Shown here: piece by piece, positions 24,001-37,193 of the stretch | How the letters are laid out: each line of letters begins with the position of its first letter | Numbering within the stretch: the first letter of the stretch is position 1 | Origin: Ustulina deusta | Lineage: Eukaryota; Ascomycota; Sordariomycetes; Xylariales; Xylariaceae | Length of the DNA: 64,000 nt | Direction: 5' to 3' | Assembly (NCBI GenBank): GCA_023159155.1 | Contig: JAJNNX010000058.1 | Coordinates: 62,001 to 126,000, forward strand | The notes under the pieces: generated by a model | The model's input: the letters and a program-made list of their open reading frames with translations, nothing else | Database searches by the model: none | Told to the model about the DNA's origin: nothing | Position numbers and translations under genes: made by a program

Positions 24001-27000
24001 AAGTCTATTTATTACTTAGTTTAAAGTAAATATATATTTAAAATTAATTTAACTTATAATAATTTATTTTTAATACTATTTATTCTAAATATTTATATGT
24101 TTTTTTTTTATATATAGTAATAAGTTATAAGCTACTAAAATAGCTTTTTAGTTATTACTTTAAATAATTATTAGTATATTACTAACTCTAGCGTTTAGTT
24201 TAGTTAAAAGTCTTTTTATTTATATAGTTTTTTTTAAAACTTATGTTTAATTTTTAAGTTTTATTTTAAAAAATAATAGTAAAATTATTAATTAATGTTT
24301 TAAACTTTAATTTATTGCTTTGTTTTTTAAATTAAAAATATATCTTAAAATTAAGCAGTAAGTTTTTTTATAAGCTCTTTAGTTTAAATTAATATAGCTT
24401 TATAAGTTAATTTTTTTTTATATATATATTAACTTTAAATTAATTATAGTTATTAAATATTTAAATATTTATTTTATTATTTTAATATAAAAAATATTTA
24501 GTTTTGCTATATATTTGCTATATTTAAAAACAATAAAAATAATATTTAGTTTAGTCTTTAGTATTATATATATAAAAAAACTAATAGTTTTTTAATATTA
24601 TTTTTAATTTATTATTATTGCAATAAAATTTTTTTTAAGTACTTTAATATTTATAGAAATTAAAATATAAATTAGTTTTGTTTTTTTATATTTAGGTTTA
24701 TTTAAGTCCTAAAAACTAAATTTTATAAGAACTTTTTTTAAATAAGCTTGTTATAACATAATTAGTTTTATTTAATAGCTATGCTTAAATAAAATTTAGC
24801 TAGTTCTAAGTTATTTATTTAAAACTTTTTGCTTAAAGCTTATTTAATATTATTAATTTTTAAAGTTTTTAAGCTAATAATTAAAAGATTATTAATATAA
24901 ATAATAATATAATAATTATTTTAAACAAAAATACTAGTATTTAAATCTAGATTACTAAATCTTAAACTTTTTAAAAATATTGCTAATATTTCGTACTATA
25001 CTTTAAGTGCTTACTTAAGCTTATAAAATACTTTGTTTAGCTTATAAACCTTAGTTAAATCTTAAACAAATTTAAGTAGTTGTTTTATATAAATATTCTT
25101 TATAACTTTTTTATATAAAAATACTATTTTAATATTTATTTAATAAATTTTAAAGTCTAAAGTAATAGTAATAATAAATAAAATTTTATAGTTTATAGGT
25201 TTAATTACTAAAGCAAAAGTTTTATAGTAATTTATTTTATTTTATTATTTAAAGCTTTTAATTATTTATTTAGCTTTATATTAAATAATTTTACTTATTT
25301 TATTATGTTTAAGTTTATATACTTATTTGCTAAACAATACTTTAGTATTAAGCGGTTTAATAATTATTTCTTAAGTTAAATTATTAACTAGTAAGCTATA
25401 TTTATTACCTATAGCTTTATATTACTTTATTTAATAAAAATTATGTTTTATAGCTTTATAGCTTATTAGTTTAATAATTTTAGTTATTTTTATAGCTTTT
25501 AATATAGCAGCAATAAAATAAAAAATAACTAATTAGTATTTGTAGTTCTAAAAATAAATTTTATTATATCTAAGTTGTAATATAAGCTTTTTTAGTTATT
25601 TTAAAATATAAATCTTGGATTAAGTACTATTTTTTTTATTATAATTATTATTATTGTTTTTTTTTAATATATTAAAAAAAAACGTATTAAAAGTATAATT
25701 AGAATTGTTATTATTATTATTAAAAAGTTAGCTAAAATAGTTAAGGTTGTTTTTATTGTTTAAAAATATATTAAAGTTGCTAGATTTTTAGTTATTATTT
25801 GTTATAAATAAGGTAGCGCTTAGAGTATTGCTAAGTATAGTACTAGGTATAATACTAGGGATATTATTTGGTGTGCTATTTATAATAAATAATCCTAATA
25901 GTATAAAAAGTATTTTTTTTTTTTTAAAGCAGGTTTATTATTATTAGTAATAATATAAAAAAACTTAGTTATTCCTTTTAAAGTTTTTTCCTAGGTAGGG
26001 CTTTTTAAAATATCTTTAATAATTTTATTATATAAGTTCTATTAAACCTATTTTTTATTACTGATCTTTAGCTATACTTAATCTAGCGGCTAATAAGGAA
26101 TTTTTAAAAAAAAGCTTATATTATTAGTATTTATTACTTTCCTACTTTTAAAAAAAATTATAAAATTATATAAGCTCTAATTTTAATATTTAAGCATTTT
26201 ATAAAATAAAATCTTTTTTATAAATATTAACTCTTTTTTGTTTAGTTAGAAATATTGTTTATTAGTTCTAACAAGCACTATATAGTTATATACTAATATT
26301 TAGCCGAACTATTTTTTATATAGTAATATTCTAAGTTAATTATTAAACTAACAAATTATAATATAGTAGGCTATCTAAGTAATAATAAGCTAATATTTTT
26401 AAAATATCTTATTATTTATAGCTTATCTTATTATTAATATTATAATAGTTTTATAAATATTAATTGCTTTTTTATAAATACTACCCTATTAATATTGTTT
26501 TATAGTAGTAAATAATATTTAAATTTTTTAGTTTTAATAAAAGTACTCTAGTTCTTTACTAGTATTTTTTTTAGCTTTATTTAAAATAAATATATAATAT
26601 TTATATTTAAAACGTTTATAATATTCTAAAAACGCTTTAAAAGTTTTAGTAAATTTTATTTTGTTTTTAAGCAGTAATATCTAAATTATTTTAAAAAAGT
26701 TATAACAAACAATAATAAAATAAATAAATCTTTTATATTTTTTAAAAATATTCTTAAGTATTCTTGCTATATCTATATATAATAATTCAAATAAATAAGT
26801 ATTTTATTAAAAAATTTTTAAGTATAATATTTCTTTTATTTTTATTTAAATATAATATTTATAAATATAACTAGGCTTTTAAGGCTTAATATGCCCTGCT
26901 TTTATTAGTTTCTTAATAAAAGATTTACTAATATATCCGAATTATTTATGCTATAAAGCTAGTTTAGGGTTATAAAATAAATAAGCTGCAAAAGCAGCAG

Positions 27001-30000
27001 TAGTAACCTTTATATTCAAGTTGGGTTAATTAACTAAATATAAGCTATTATGTTCTATTTTTTTTAAAAATATTTAGTTTTTTTTTAAAGCATACGCTTT
27101 ATTACTTTAAAAAAAAAATTTAGTACTAAGTCCAACCAAATAAAAAACAAAAATAAAATTTGTTCTAATTAATAAACAATATATAATATTCCTAAATATA
27201 GTAATTTTTTTTTTCTATTAATTATACTAATAAAAATATAATCTCTTTATTAAATAAGCTATATTATTAATCTACTAATTTTTATTATTACTAAACAAAA
27301 TATGTTATAAAAATTAATAAAACTATTTTAATTCAAAATTATTAGAACGTTTATACTACTATTAATAACTAGTACTTTTTTTAAAGTTTTTATTAAGTTT
27401 ATAGCTCTATTTTATATTATAACTATAAATAAAGCTCTAATAATATTTATAAAGCAACTTTTTTTAAAAATATTATTAAGTAGTTTTTTTGCTACTTTTA
27501 AATTATTATTTTTTTAAATCTAGTTATTTTATACTTTATTTTTTTAAAGTATAGTTTAACTAAATCTTTAAAATATAAAAAATAATAATCTAAGTTAAGT
27601 TAAAACAGTAAAAAATTATTTAAAAGTTATAAATATATAAATTATAAAAATAATATATTTAAAAAAAAACTAAAAAAAATTAAATTATAATATAGCTACT
27701 AAAAATATTATAAAGTTTATTATTTTTTTTTTTGCAACTAAGTTATTTTTTAATTTTAGTTTTTTTATTTTTTTTTTATACTATTTGGCACATTTATAAT
27801 ATATTTCTTTATCCCAACTGGCAAGCTTTAGTTCTAAATGCTTTTTATAGCAAACTTTAAAATATAGTTTATAACAAAACTTATAAAATTTCTATTTATT
27901 ATTTAAAAAAAAAATAAGTTAGTTTTAGTAGCTAAAAATATAGTTTATAATATTTGTTCTTTTTAGCTTTATTTAAATTATATAGCAATATTAGTTATTT
28001 TTTTTAAAGTAATAATTATTTATATTATTTAAAAAAAATTAGTAGTATTATAAACTAGTATTTTAGTTATATTTAGTTCTTAAGTAATAAAAAAGAAATT
28101 AAATTTAAAGCTAAATCTATTAATAAATTTTCGAATAATATATAAATATAGCTATACTAAAACAAAATCAAGTTTTATTATATTTATTTAAGTTTATTAA
28201 AATATTACTACAAATTATATAACTTTTTTTATAGTTTTTAAAGTAGTTTTTTTTTTTTATTAAAAATATTAAACAAATTAAGTTTTATTTTTAAGTTTAT
28301 AAATAATAAAAAGTTTTGCCTAAATAAATACTAATATATTAAAAAGATTTTTAGTAATAAATTATACTTAATAGTAAGCGTTTATTAAAAATCTACTACA
28401 GATTATAATATATGCTATATTATATTTGTTAAACTATTTATTTTTTTAAGTTATAAAGCTTTTTTTATTTTTTTTGTTCTATTATATTAGTATTATTATT
28501 TAAAAGCTATTAAATAAAAGTTATTTAAACTTACTTATTATAAGTTTTTTTTTTATATTTTAATTTTATTTTAATTACTATTTTAAAATATTTAAAAAAA
28601 ATACTTTTTTAAGTTTTTTTAAAGTATTACTAAACAATATTTTTTAAAAAGTTTAGTAGTAAGTTTAAAAAGCTAAAAAAAATCAATTCTATTTCGGAAA
28701 GACTAAAAAATATTAATTCTATTTTAGAAATATTTGCGTTTTTACTATTATTACTAGCAGAAATATTAAAATATTTTTTAAATTAATAAACAATATAATA
28801 ATAAGTTATTAAAACAACAAAAAATACTTTAAAACTAAAAATAATAGTTAAAATAAAATAACAATTAAATTATTTTTTAGTTATCCGATTATAAATAATA
28901 ATAAACTAGGTTATTTAAGTTTATAGTAAAAAAATTAAATCTAATAAACTATTATTATTTGATTAAATATTATTAAAACATAAGTACAAAATAAATAAAA
29001 ATATGTTTAGCTATAAAAGCAATATATTTATTTTAAAACTAAATAGTTCTTAGTTATTTAATATTAATAAACAAATAAATATTTTAAATAGCATAAAAAA
29101 TTTAAAGCTAAATAATAATAAATTATTAATATAATTACTACTTAAATTATTATTAAAGTTGTTTAAATTTTTTTAAAATAAAAAATAATCAGGTAGGCTT
29201 AACAGTTCGGCAACAAAACATAAAAAAATTTTAGTACTAAAAAAACAATATATATAAAAAAAAATAATCTAGCTCTTTTTATAAAAGTTGTATTAAATAT
29301 TTATAAATATTTTGATTTTTAATACTAATTAGTTTTTTAGTTTTAAATTTAGTAATGTTTAAAAAAAAGAAATTAATATTAAAGAATTTTTAATAGCTAG
29401 TTATAAAAAGTTTTTTAGCTTTTATTTTAATTAAAAATTTTATAAGTCTGATTTTTTAATTTAATAAAATAATTTTTGTTTTTAGCTTTTAAATTTTAAA
29501 AAAGACATTTTGTTATTTAACAGAAAATTGGAATTCTGATACGCATCGTATATAAAATCAAAAATTAATAAATTGTTAGTTTTAAAAAATTTAATCTTTA
29601 ATAAATAAAATACGTTAGAATGAGCGTCCGGGCTTATAACCTATCAGAAAAAGTATATAATAATCCTATTAATTGTCTAGAAGTCTAAGTTATAATACAA
29701 GTAGGTGGCAGATATAGGAGTCTTATATACAGCATGTAGATCGTAAGTATCCCAGCCTCCTGGTTTTGACAATTAAGTACCTTCAGAATGAATATGAGAC
29801 CGCCGCAGATGATTGATGTGTACTGTCCGTTTGGGATAAAGTCGACAAAAGGCTCAAGCACTTCCGATTTGTCGGCGACCCTTCGGAAGTATTTGCGAAA
29901 CACTGAGATACCCTTGGGGTTCCTATATTCATCTTCGGCGTCGTTCAACAATTTGAAGACTTCTTCCCAGCTATGCTTGGAAGATATATCAGCCCGCACT

Positions 30001-30387
30001 TCGTTGACAAGGCTCTCTTTTTTCTTCTTTTTCTTTTCGTCATTTGTGCCGTGTTTGTTACTCTTCTCATACTCCGCATCCCACATCTTTAGAACTGAAA
30101 CGAAGCGGTTTTTTTGGTCCTCTACTTCCCCCAGGGCAGTCCTTTTCATTCAAAGTTAGCTTTTGGAATCTTCGGGGTACACAACCGACCTCAAGGGCAG
30201 CAAAGGATAATGGGACTGACTGTGCTTCAGTCTTCTGGTCATCCAGAAACTTGGCCGCCGATTGATCGTACGATGTGTTGGCCGCAAAACTTGGGGACAT
30301 GTCGGCCCATATTCGCATGAGATATTGGGCCGGCGGCTCTGGCAGCCCGGGACCCGGAGGAAATCCGGACTCGTCTATGTCAGGCAT
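21001..30387 (-). CDS. NLR/STAND-like fungal protein, gene split by a retrotransposon-bearing intron
   Basis: Four exons on the minus strand (30190-30387, 29781-30119, 21999-22464, 21001-21935) join in frame to 645 aa. Introns 1 and 3 are 70 and 63 bp; intron 2 is 7316 bp because it contains the copia element at 22539-29771. Taking the element out leaves about 83 bp, a normal size. The N-terminal helical part has the fungal NLR hallmarks HSWEEVFKLLNDAEDEY, GQYTSIICGGL and DIVNLIESLPQKIDLARQY. The C-terminal part keeps NTPase-like features (SCGLLINSNS, LLRSLTSQLI, IFIIVDGINYYE), but I see no proper Walker A glycine/lysine loop. It ends without ankyrin, WD or TPR repeats. The exon 1/2 junction is the least sure. 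Coding capacity is intact on both sides, so function depends on splicing a giant intron. Confidence 0.72.
22539..22652 (-). repeat. 3' LTR of copia element (left copy)
   Basis: This is the 114-bp direct repeat of 29658-29771. On the plus strand it starts TGGTAATCC and ends GTTTTAATA. It differs from the other copy at 15 sites, all transitions, with no indels. Confidence 0.88.
22653..22664 (-). other. Polypurine tract of the copia element
   Basis: On the minus strand this reads ATCAAAAGGGAG and abuts the left LTR directly. This is the position where retroelements prime plus-strand DNA synthesis. It sets both the orientation of the element and the inner LTR edge. Confidence 0.75.
24860..24935 (-). 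pseudogene. Reverse transcriptase remnant (YxDD motif)
   Basis: On the minus strand 24899-24885 read TAT ATT AAT AAT CTT, giving Y-I-N-N-L. G-to-A changes at the expected sites would turn a copia Y-V-D-D-L motif into exactly this. Flanking codons are likewise degraded and frames are full of stops. Confidence 0.6.
26845..26955 (-). pseudogene. Integrase zinc-binding (GAG-pre-integrase) remnant
   Basis: On the minus strand a broken frame reads stop-H-K-stop-F-G-Y-I-S, the pattern left when W-H-x-x-F-G-H-I-S suffers C-to-T and G-to-A changes. About 20 residues later, Y-x-x-Y stands where the CxxC pair of the HHCC motif would be. This supports a copia integrase lying upstream of the RT. Confidence 0.6.
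29658..29771 (-). repeat. 5' LTR of copia element (right copy)
   Basis: This 114-bp direct repeat of 22539-22652 keeps more G and C than the left copy at its inner end. It stops 9 bp before the splice donor of STAND-like exon 2 (gene orientation: donor, 9 bp, LTR). Confidence 0.88.
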
Positions 30388-31090
30388 CTAATTTTGTTCT
30401 TCCCTCAATAGCTTTACAGGCTATATCTTGAATATGTTGAGATGGCTCACTAATCCTAGAGCAAGAACGGGAAAGACGTTTGATTATCTAAACGATGTTT
30501 ATGTGGCTTCAGAGAGTTGTTCGTGCCCTGAAAAGCGACCCTGAATTTCGCCATGTGGCTTTGAATAGCAGATTCCATGGTGTGGAGGAATATGCGTCAT
30601 TTATGTCAATAGGTAATTCCTGCGCCGTGTCGCCTTCTAAGGGGCTGATTGTATAGGTCGCAGAATGCATCTTCAGCTCGACGATCCCGGCAACGATCAA
30701 ATTTGTGAGGCCTCTTTCTCTTCCGTGCTATCTACAGCGAATAGCAAGGCCAACAAGGATGGCGCAGAGTGACATCGAAGAAGCAGGCTACAGATAGTCA
30801 GCTGTTCACATGCAGGCTGTATGCAATACGCAGGCCGCGGAAATACTGAAAATGGAGGAGAGACGGCCACGTCAGCAATAATACTATCTATTGGAACCGG
30901 AACTGCAGGATTATCAAGCAGAGTAATGTTGCGTAGGCAAATCCTTGTCAGGTAAACCGAAGCCGCTAGGACTTTGTTGGCGCGGCATATTAAAAGACTC
31001 CCTCATTTCCCAAGCAGGCTCTTGGACACCAGACTGCCAGTGCCATCTCCCTCCACGACGAGATACCAGCGCGCCTTCCGGGGAGAGACA
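30388..31090. other. Divergent intergenic region
   Basis: This 703-bp interval lies between the STAND-like start (minus) and the AAA ATPase start (plus) and probably holds both promoters. The frame of the AAA gene is open back to 30974 but its first ATG is at 31091. A 63-codon ORF at 30509-30700 is not convincing. Confidence 0.5.
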
Positions 31091-34000
31091 ATGGCAACAA
31101 CCTCCCGCTTAAACAGCCCTGGAAGTGGCACTGCAGGTGCACACTCCTCGTCCCCCAACCCGCCCATGACTTCGCTCTCCACTGGCACCTGCAGCAGCCT
31201 GTCTTCCGAAGCTAACACCAACATTACTGCAAATACCAGTGTGCCCGCCGTCGCCACCCCGCCCGGACCGGACAACGTTCAGGCCGAGAGCAAGGCCGTT
31301 GCCCTCAACAGTGCTCCCGATGCGGACGAGACGCTGCAGCCTAGTGAGCTGCTCATTGATGGCGAGGGAGACCCGAAGAATAGCGCGCCCGAAACCGAAA
31401 ACCCTGCGAAGAATGACGGGGCGCCAAATGATCAGGGGCCGCCAACGGAACGTGGCCCGATTTCCGCAGAGGCTGAGGAAGCATTCCTAAAACTATACCA
31501 CATGATTGATAGACAGTTTTATCCCCAGCTTTATAACTCAAAAACTATACATCGCGCCAATGATTTCATTCTCGACAGGGAGGCTAGTATGCCCCTCCGC
31601 TGGAGGACTGAGCGGTCCAAGCTCTTGTCCTTCACGGTCCAGGCATACCTCCGCCTGATAGAAGATAGGTAGCGAGCACACATCACAGCCTTACTCCGCT
31701 ATACGGTAACTAACCGCCTTCGCATTCAGGTTGGCGGCGCTTGAACTGGACAGTCTAGAGAAACAAAAAAGAAATTCCAGTCCCGAACGAGCTGGCCAGC
31801 GTGCAGATTCACAGCATTCCTCACGATCCGCTTCATCTTCGAGAAAGGAGGAAATACATCAAGAAACCCGCAACACTAATGCGACCAAACCAGACCTGAA
31901 CCCAGTTCCGTGGCAAGACTTTAAACAGAAATACGACGTCGAGCGGAATCGAAGCCAGGAGCACACCATAGACATCCTAACAGATGACCCCATCATCCCT
32001 CATGACGTATGGCGGGACAGGTACTACAGGCAGAATCCCATGCATCTCCAAGATCAACGACGCTACCGCTACTATTTCTTGAATGTCAATCTTCAAACCA
32101 ACTCCCCAGAGAAGGTGCACAAAGACCCTCCGCCAGCGGCAAAGACGGCCAAGACCTCGCCAGATTTCTATTCCCCGATCCCCGATCGAATCCGCATAAA
32201 TGGTGAAGCATTGATACAGCTGCTTGACAAGACATTTGAGTTATCCATTGAGACCGCTGACAAACCTCTTGTGATTTTGAAGCCTTACAAGGTCCTCGTT
32301 CACCATGCCAATGGCATTAGGAGACTACACCAGAAGTTGGCGAATAAATTTGAGGGTATCGCTACTGCTGGAATGGAAGACGAAAACGCTGCTGCCGCTG
32401 TAGCAGAAATCTCCAACACTATTCCCACCCACGGCCAAAGCAACTCGGAAGATGACGGCGGTGACGATTTCTTTGCAACCGAAGATGGCCGAAATTTACT
32501 CCACAACCACGGCACAGAGCAGGCGTACAAAGAGCTGGGATGCCTAGTGAAATTCATGGATGAATACCTTAGCCCTCTATCGCGATTCGTAAATGCGTCC
32601 GTGCAACGCATCTACTTCTCTGATCTTTGGCACATCTTCCAGCCTGGCGAAGTAGTGATAACATCTATGAACCCCCTGAATGCCTATCGTCTTCTTCACG
32701 CTACCGGTGGCCGCTCGTATCTATCGCCGCCCGAAGGGGAAGAAGAACACGATGGTACAGACTATACCAAGCCGTATCGTGTTCCAGACAAAACCAGTGA
32801 TTTTGCCGTGACATGCTACCAAATAGACTTTGACGGAACAAGATTTGGTCCGGTTACTAAGGAGTTCAAGATCCAGAAGTTTGACGATCAGCAGGATGTG
32901 ACAAGCTTGCAAATATATCCACTCAGATTTGCCAAAGATCCAGCTGCGATCAGGGAAACTCTCTCTAAAAATGGGCAGGTTTTCCTCGACTTGTCAAAGG
33001 CCGGGCATGTCCAATATCGTGGACCCAATTTGCACGAGGCCGAAACCATAGACAGCCAAATCATTGTAGATTTCCATGCTGCGCTGTCCGACCGCCAGGA
33101 CAAGGATGATAGCTGGAAGTACGAGGTAAATTTTGGGATCCAGTCGCCCGTTAGCGCCAATGAGGCCGAGGTGGTCATGGTGTCAGGAGGTGGATGCAAG
33201 GAGCCCGACTGTTGCGAGAATGATCTCGTCTTCAACGATATCGAAATCGACGACCGACGGATGGAAGACTTTATTCAAGGAAACGGAATGCTTACTACCG
33301 ATGTGCGATATCTAAGCGACGACCCCAAGCAGATCGACAAGCAAGACTTAATTCTTTTCCCACACCGACTCTTCGCATTCATTCTGAAAGATCGGAAGTG
33401 GGGTAAGTTTCTACAGGTGACTTGCAGTGTCTGAAGCTAACACAACTCATCGCCCAGCTGTTGTCGACGTCAATCATATTTTAGTGACAGACGAAAAGAC
33501 AAGACAAAGAGATCGTGCATGGAACTCACTCGTGCTCCCGGAAGGCCACAAGCCTATGGTTTACTCTTTGGTCCAGGCTCATTTCCGTAGTAGAGACCAG
33601 GGCGGACCTGAGGAGGAGGCGCAGCAGGATCTCATCCGCGGAAAAGGTACAAGATCTTAGGCGCCATTTCCCATTGCCGCTTATGCGCTAATAATCTGGC
33701 TTATCGTAGGAAAGGGTCTGATTATCCTTCTTCATGGTGCGCCGGGCGTAGGAAAAACCTCGACGGCGGGTGAGTATTATTCCATTGCCCTGATTCAACC
33801 GAAGGTAGGCTAACTCAGAGCCCAGAATGCGTGGCGGAATTATGCGACCGGCCACTCTATCCCATCACTTGCGGCGATCTCGGTATTACAGCTGTACAGG
33901 TGGAAAGCCAACTGAAGCGCATCTTTGTTCAAGCCCAGAAGTGGAAATGCGTCCTTCTGTTAGATGAGGTTAGCTTATCGCTGACTCAAATTCTACTGGA

Positions 34001-35028
34001 GGCTAGACTTTTACTTACAATAATATAGGCGGATGTTTTCTTGAGCCAACGAGAAAATAATGTTAAGCACAACAGTCTAGTATCTGGTAAGCCACGTCAA
34101 GGTTTATCCGCAAACGAGCAAGTGTCTTTACTATCCACTAACACCGGCAGTCTTTCTCCGCGTCTTGGAATATTACCAGGGGATCCTCTTCCTAACCACC
34201 AACCGCGTAGGCAAAATGGACGAGGCTTTCCGGTCCCGCGTGCATATCTCGCTCTATTACCCCCCTCTCTCCAAGGACTCCATGCTCGATATATTCACTG
34301 AGAATATCAAGCTCATCGAGCGTCGGACGATTAACCGGGTACGCGTCAAGAACCGCGAAATCTTGGAATTCGCCAGCAACCACTACAAGTACAATGAGCC
34401 GCACACGCGCTGGAACGGCCGGCAGATCCGCAACGCGTTCCATATCGCCATCGCCCTGGCAGAGGACGATGCGTTAGAGTTAGAGAAGAAGGGGCAGAAA
34501 GGCAGGAAGACAAGCACGACAGTAATGAGGGCGACGCATTTTGACGTCGTGGAACGGGCAAGCACGCAGTTCGATGACTACCTGCAATCTGTGCTTGGGA
34601 TGGCGCAAAGCGATATCGCGCGGCAAAAGAGTGTGCGCAAAGATAATTGGCAGTCGAACCAAGATCATAAAGGGAAGCGGTCCGATCGGAATAGTCGTTT
34701 GCCAAATGCTTATCGGCGGAAGCCGACAAGGAAATCGGAATCGAGCGAGTCGGGCTCAGATAATACCGAGGTCAGTGAGAGTGACGGGGAGCGGAGCAGC
34801 CAGGGTGACAATCCTAGCGATCAGTCCCAGTCTGACTCCGGAAGGACACGAAATAGGGGCGGAGAGGACACTGATGGGTCAGACGACCCGCCAACCGAGA
34901 GGGAGAAGCGCAAGGGCAGAGGGAATAAGGACAGCCGATATCAGGACAGGAGTGTTAGGATTAGGAACGAGGAGTTGGAAGTTGGGGGGAAATCATCGAA
35001 GAGGCGAGCTTCTAGAAAGGAGAGGTAG
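31091..35028 (+). CDS. Fungal AAA+ ATPase with large N-terminal domain
   Basis: Seven exons (31091-31668, 31730-33402, 33458-33646, 33710-33769, 33826-33968, 34029-34086, 34151-35028) join to 1192 aa; all introns are 55-64 bp. Residues 1-250 are low-complexity and acidic. A central domain of unknown function found with fungal AAA proteins follows (LGCLVKFMDEYLSPLS, YFSDLWHIFQPGEVV). The AAA module shows Walker A GAPGVGKTSTA across exon 4, Walker B CVLLLDEADVFL across the exon 5/6 junction, sensor 1 ILFLTTNRVG and arginine-finger FRSRVH. The last 170 residues are charged, Ser/Arg-rich and disordered. The ATPase motifs look complete, so the protein should bind and hydrolyse ATP, but the family's substrate is unknown to me. 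It resembles the many-copy fungal AAA family often annotated loosely as 26S-protease-like. The ATG chosen is the first in frame. Confidence 0.9.
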
Positions 35029-37193
35029 AATTCCCCGCTTGATACTCGGAGAAGCAGAACCGCGAAGAAGACCGGTGAACTAAGAACTCACGCTCTAGCG
35101 TATCGACGTTATCGCTGTTAACTTGTTTAGGTTGCACGTGAAGAGCTTTGGATTGGAGGGAGGTGGCAATTCATACAATGTGTACCTGTGAGAGCGAGAG
35201 GTTAATAACGCTACGGCTGCAATGCGTATGCAATAATACCTGTAGCGATTTCTTTTTTTTTTACATGTGCGCCCCCACCCCCCGGATCTGGCTCATCGAG
35301 TTCTCGGCCGTATCGTTCTCGTGGGATGTCTAGTATTGTTTTAGTAGGAATTGCCTGGGATACACCGAGTAATATCATTACCGATTTCTACTTTTTTACC
35401 ATCTTGAAGTGCTTGGTTGTGCAACGGTTGTCGCTCGACGAAATGAGATCAGCAGCTTATAGATGTATCTATTCGTATGCCTAGGTATTTAGCTATTACG
35501 AAGTTCAGTGCGTAACAATTTCCCGAGACTTGATAGAACTTGCGGAGCCTAAGTGATTACTGCATGTAACTCTAGGCAGAAAGCTCAACGATTGGACTGA
35601 ACTGTCCTTCAATGCAGGGAATCTTAAATTTTACCATAAACTTACATTGCATGTATGCTGAAATGTACCCTTGAAGTAGAGGTCGTAAGAAAGACATCCT
35701 GCGTGCAAATCCCAATTAGCACATGATGATGTGCTGGGGTTGTTGCGATCGAAAGACCGAGATAAAAGCGACATATTTAAGCCCTGTTATGCAGCGTAAA
35801 CCGAGAGCCAAGAGGTCATGTTTGTAACTTCTTGACGATTAAATGATATAACGCTACATTGCCCAAGCTATACGGTCAGACTAGAGGCCTCCCTGACATG
35901 TTGACTCGCCACCTTTTTGCCGGATGCTGCGCTTAAGTGTCTCGGTAGGCATTGCAGTTTGTATAGTGCAGCCCGAGACCAGCGAATCGTCGGCGAGATC
36001 CAGAGCGCCTTTTTGTCGTATATGTCTTCTCCTAAGCGAACGCTTCAACGACCTCAACTACCAAGACTTCCTATTTATATCAATATAAAAATATCCAATA
36101 ACTTTATGCACATAGAGTACAGACAGAGAGAGACCGACGCATCCTTTTAATACCTCACGGTTTCTTCAACTTATGAAGATAGATAGAATAGTAAGGCAAA
36201 AAGTTATAAATATGTTGGTGCATATAATACTACATCCTACCTAGGTACTAAGGTACTTACTGTTGATTAATTCGACCGTATGCCCAGTCCCGCAAGATAG
36301 GATACCACAGTCTGTTGCACCTCTAATCCAGCCGGCCCAACGACCACGTCAGTACATTACTTGTGGTGCTCCTCGGCGCCATCCCAGCCACGGTGTTTCA
36401 TTTACATCGCATTTTCACGAGTTTTCAGGGTATGATTCCCGGTTCCTCCCAATGGTTACGAGCTACCCCGTCATGAAACAGCGCGCCACCACGATCGCAG
36501 TAGGTGCAATGATGATAGGCTTCTGAAATTTGGGGGTATCATGGCTTAGAGTTCGCAATAGAAATCACTGGTTCCGTGTGTGGTCTTTGTTTGCAGGATT
36601 CAAGTGAGACATTCGCCTCCTAGAGGGGTTTGGTGACAGTGCCAAACAGATGCTACAGTTCCATACCCCCAACATCACTAACAAAGTAACTTCATAATCC
36701 AGGCGAATGTAAATATTGACCCTGGAACCTTAGCTGTCGAGTCATATCTGGTTCTGCTTTGTTGCACTTTGAACCTACAAAACATACACAACCAGTTCCT
36801 TCGTTGGCCTTTCACATATATGCACTGACTCTTGTTTGATATTATCAACGTCAAATTTACTTCATGGTGTTCGGGTTCTTGGTAGGACGGGTCCTTGCAT
36901 CGAAACATCACTGTCCGAGGCTCAGGAAGCAATACTAAACTAAAAACTACACGAGAAACGCCAGCCCACTACGAGTCGCCATCGAATCGCGAAACGTTTC
37001 ATTGCTTGTACAATGTGCCGAGACTGCTGAAGCTCAATGCCACCGGCGTCTGGTTCCGAGCCTGCTCATACAATCCCATCAAAGACCCTATCCATGGACA
37101 GCCCGGATCGTGCTTCTCATCCATCATATATTAATCTATTATCATCACCCATTGCGTAATATCGTCACTTTCTCTCTTTCCATGCAAACCCAT
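35029..37193. other. Gene-free stretch, about 2.2 kb
   Basis: This lies between the convergent AAA and RNR1 genes. I see a C-rich run at about 35272-35283, TACCTAGGTA-type motifs at 36236-36260 and scattered AT-rich DNA. ORFs at 35917, 36263, 36895 and 37002 lack family character. No gene called. Confidence 0.55.

Larger units (their letters stand above)
22539..29771 (-). mobile_element. Ty1/copia LTR retrotransposon, heavily RIP-mutated
   Basis: Two 114-bp direct repeats bound a 7233-bp segment almost devoid of G and C, ending sharply at the flanks. A polypurine tract sits directly inside the left LTR on the minus strand, so the element is transcribed leftward. Minus-strand remnants of the integrase zinc-binding motif (26845-26955) and the reverse transcriptase YxDD motif (24885-24899) occur in the order integrase then RT, which is the copia order (gypsy has the reverse). 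All frames are broken by many stops. It lies inside intron 2 of the STAND-like gene in the same orientation. No perfect 5-bp target duplication is seen: flanking pentamers are GTACA and ATTAA, with GTAC nearby on both sides. Autonomous movement is not possible now. Confidence 0.88.

Noticed and set aside
22534..29780. GTAC next to both ends of the copia element as a target-site duplication
   Set aside because: It sits 1 bp from one end and 5 bp from the other, and GTAC is very common in this genome. The true flanking pentamers differ.
35716..35745. Small inverted repeat around AGCACATGATGATGTGCT
   Set aside because: The 7-bp arms are too short to distinguish from chance and there is no neighbouring feature.
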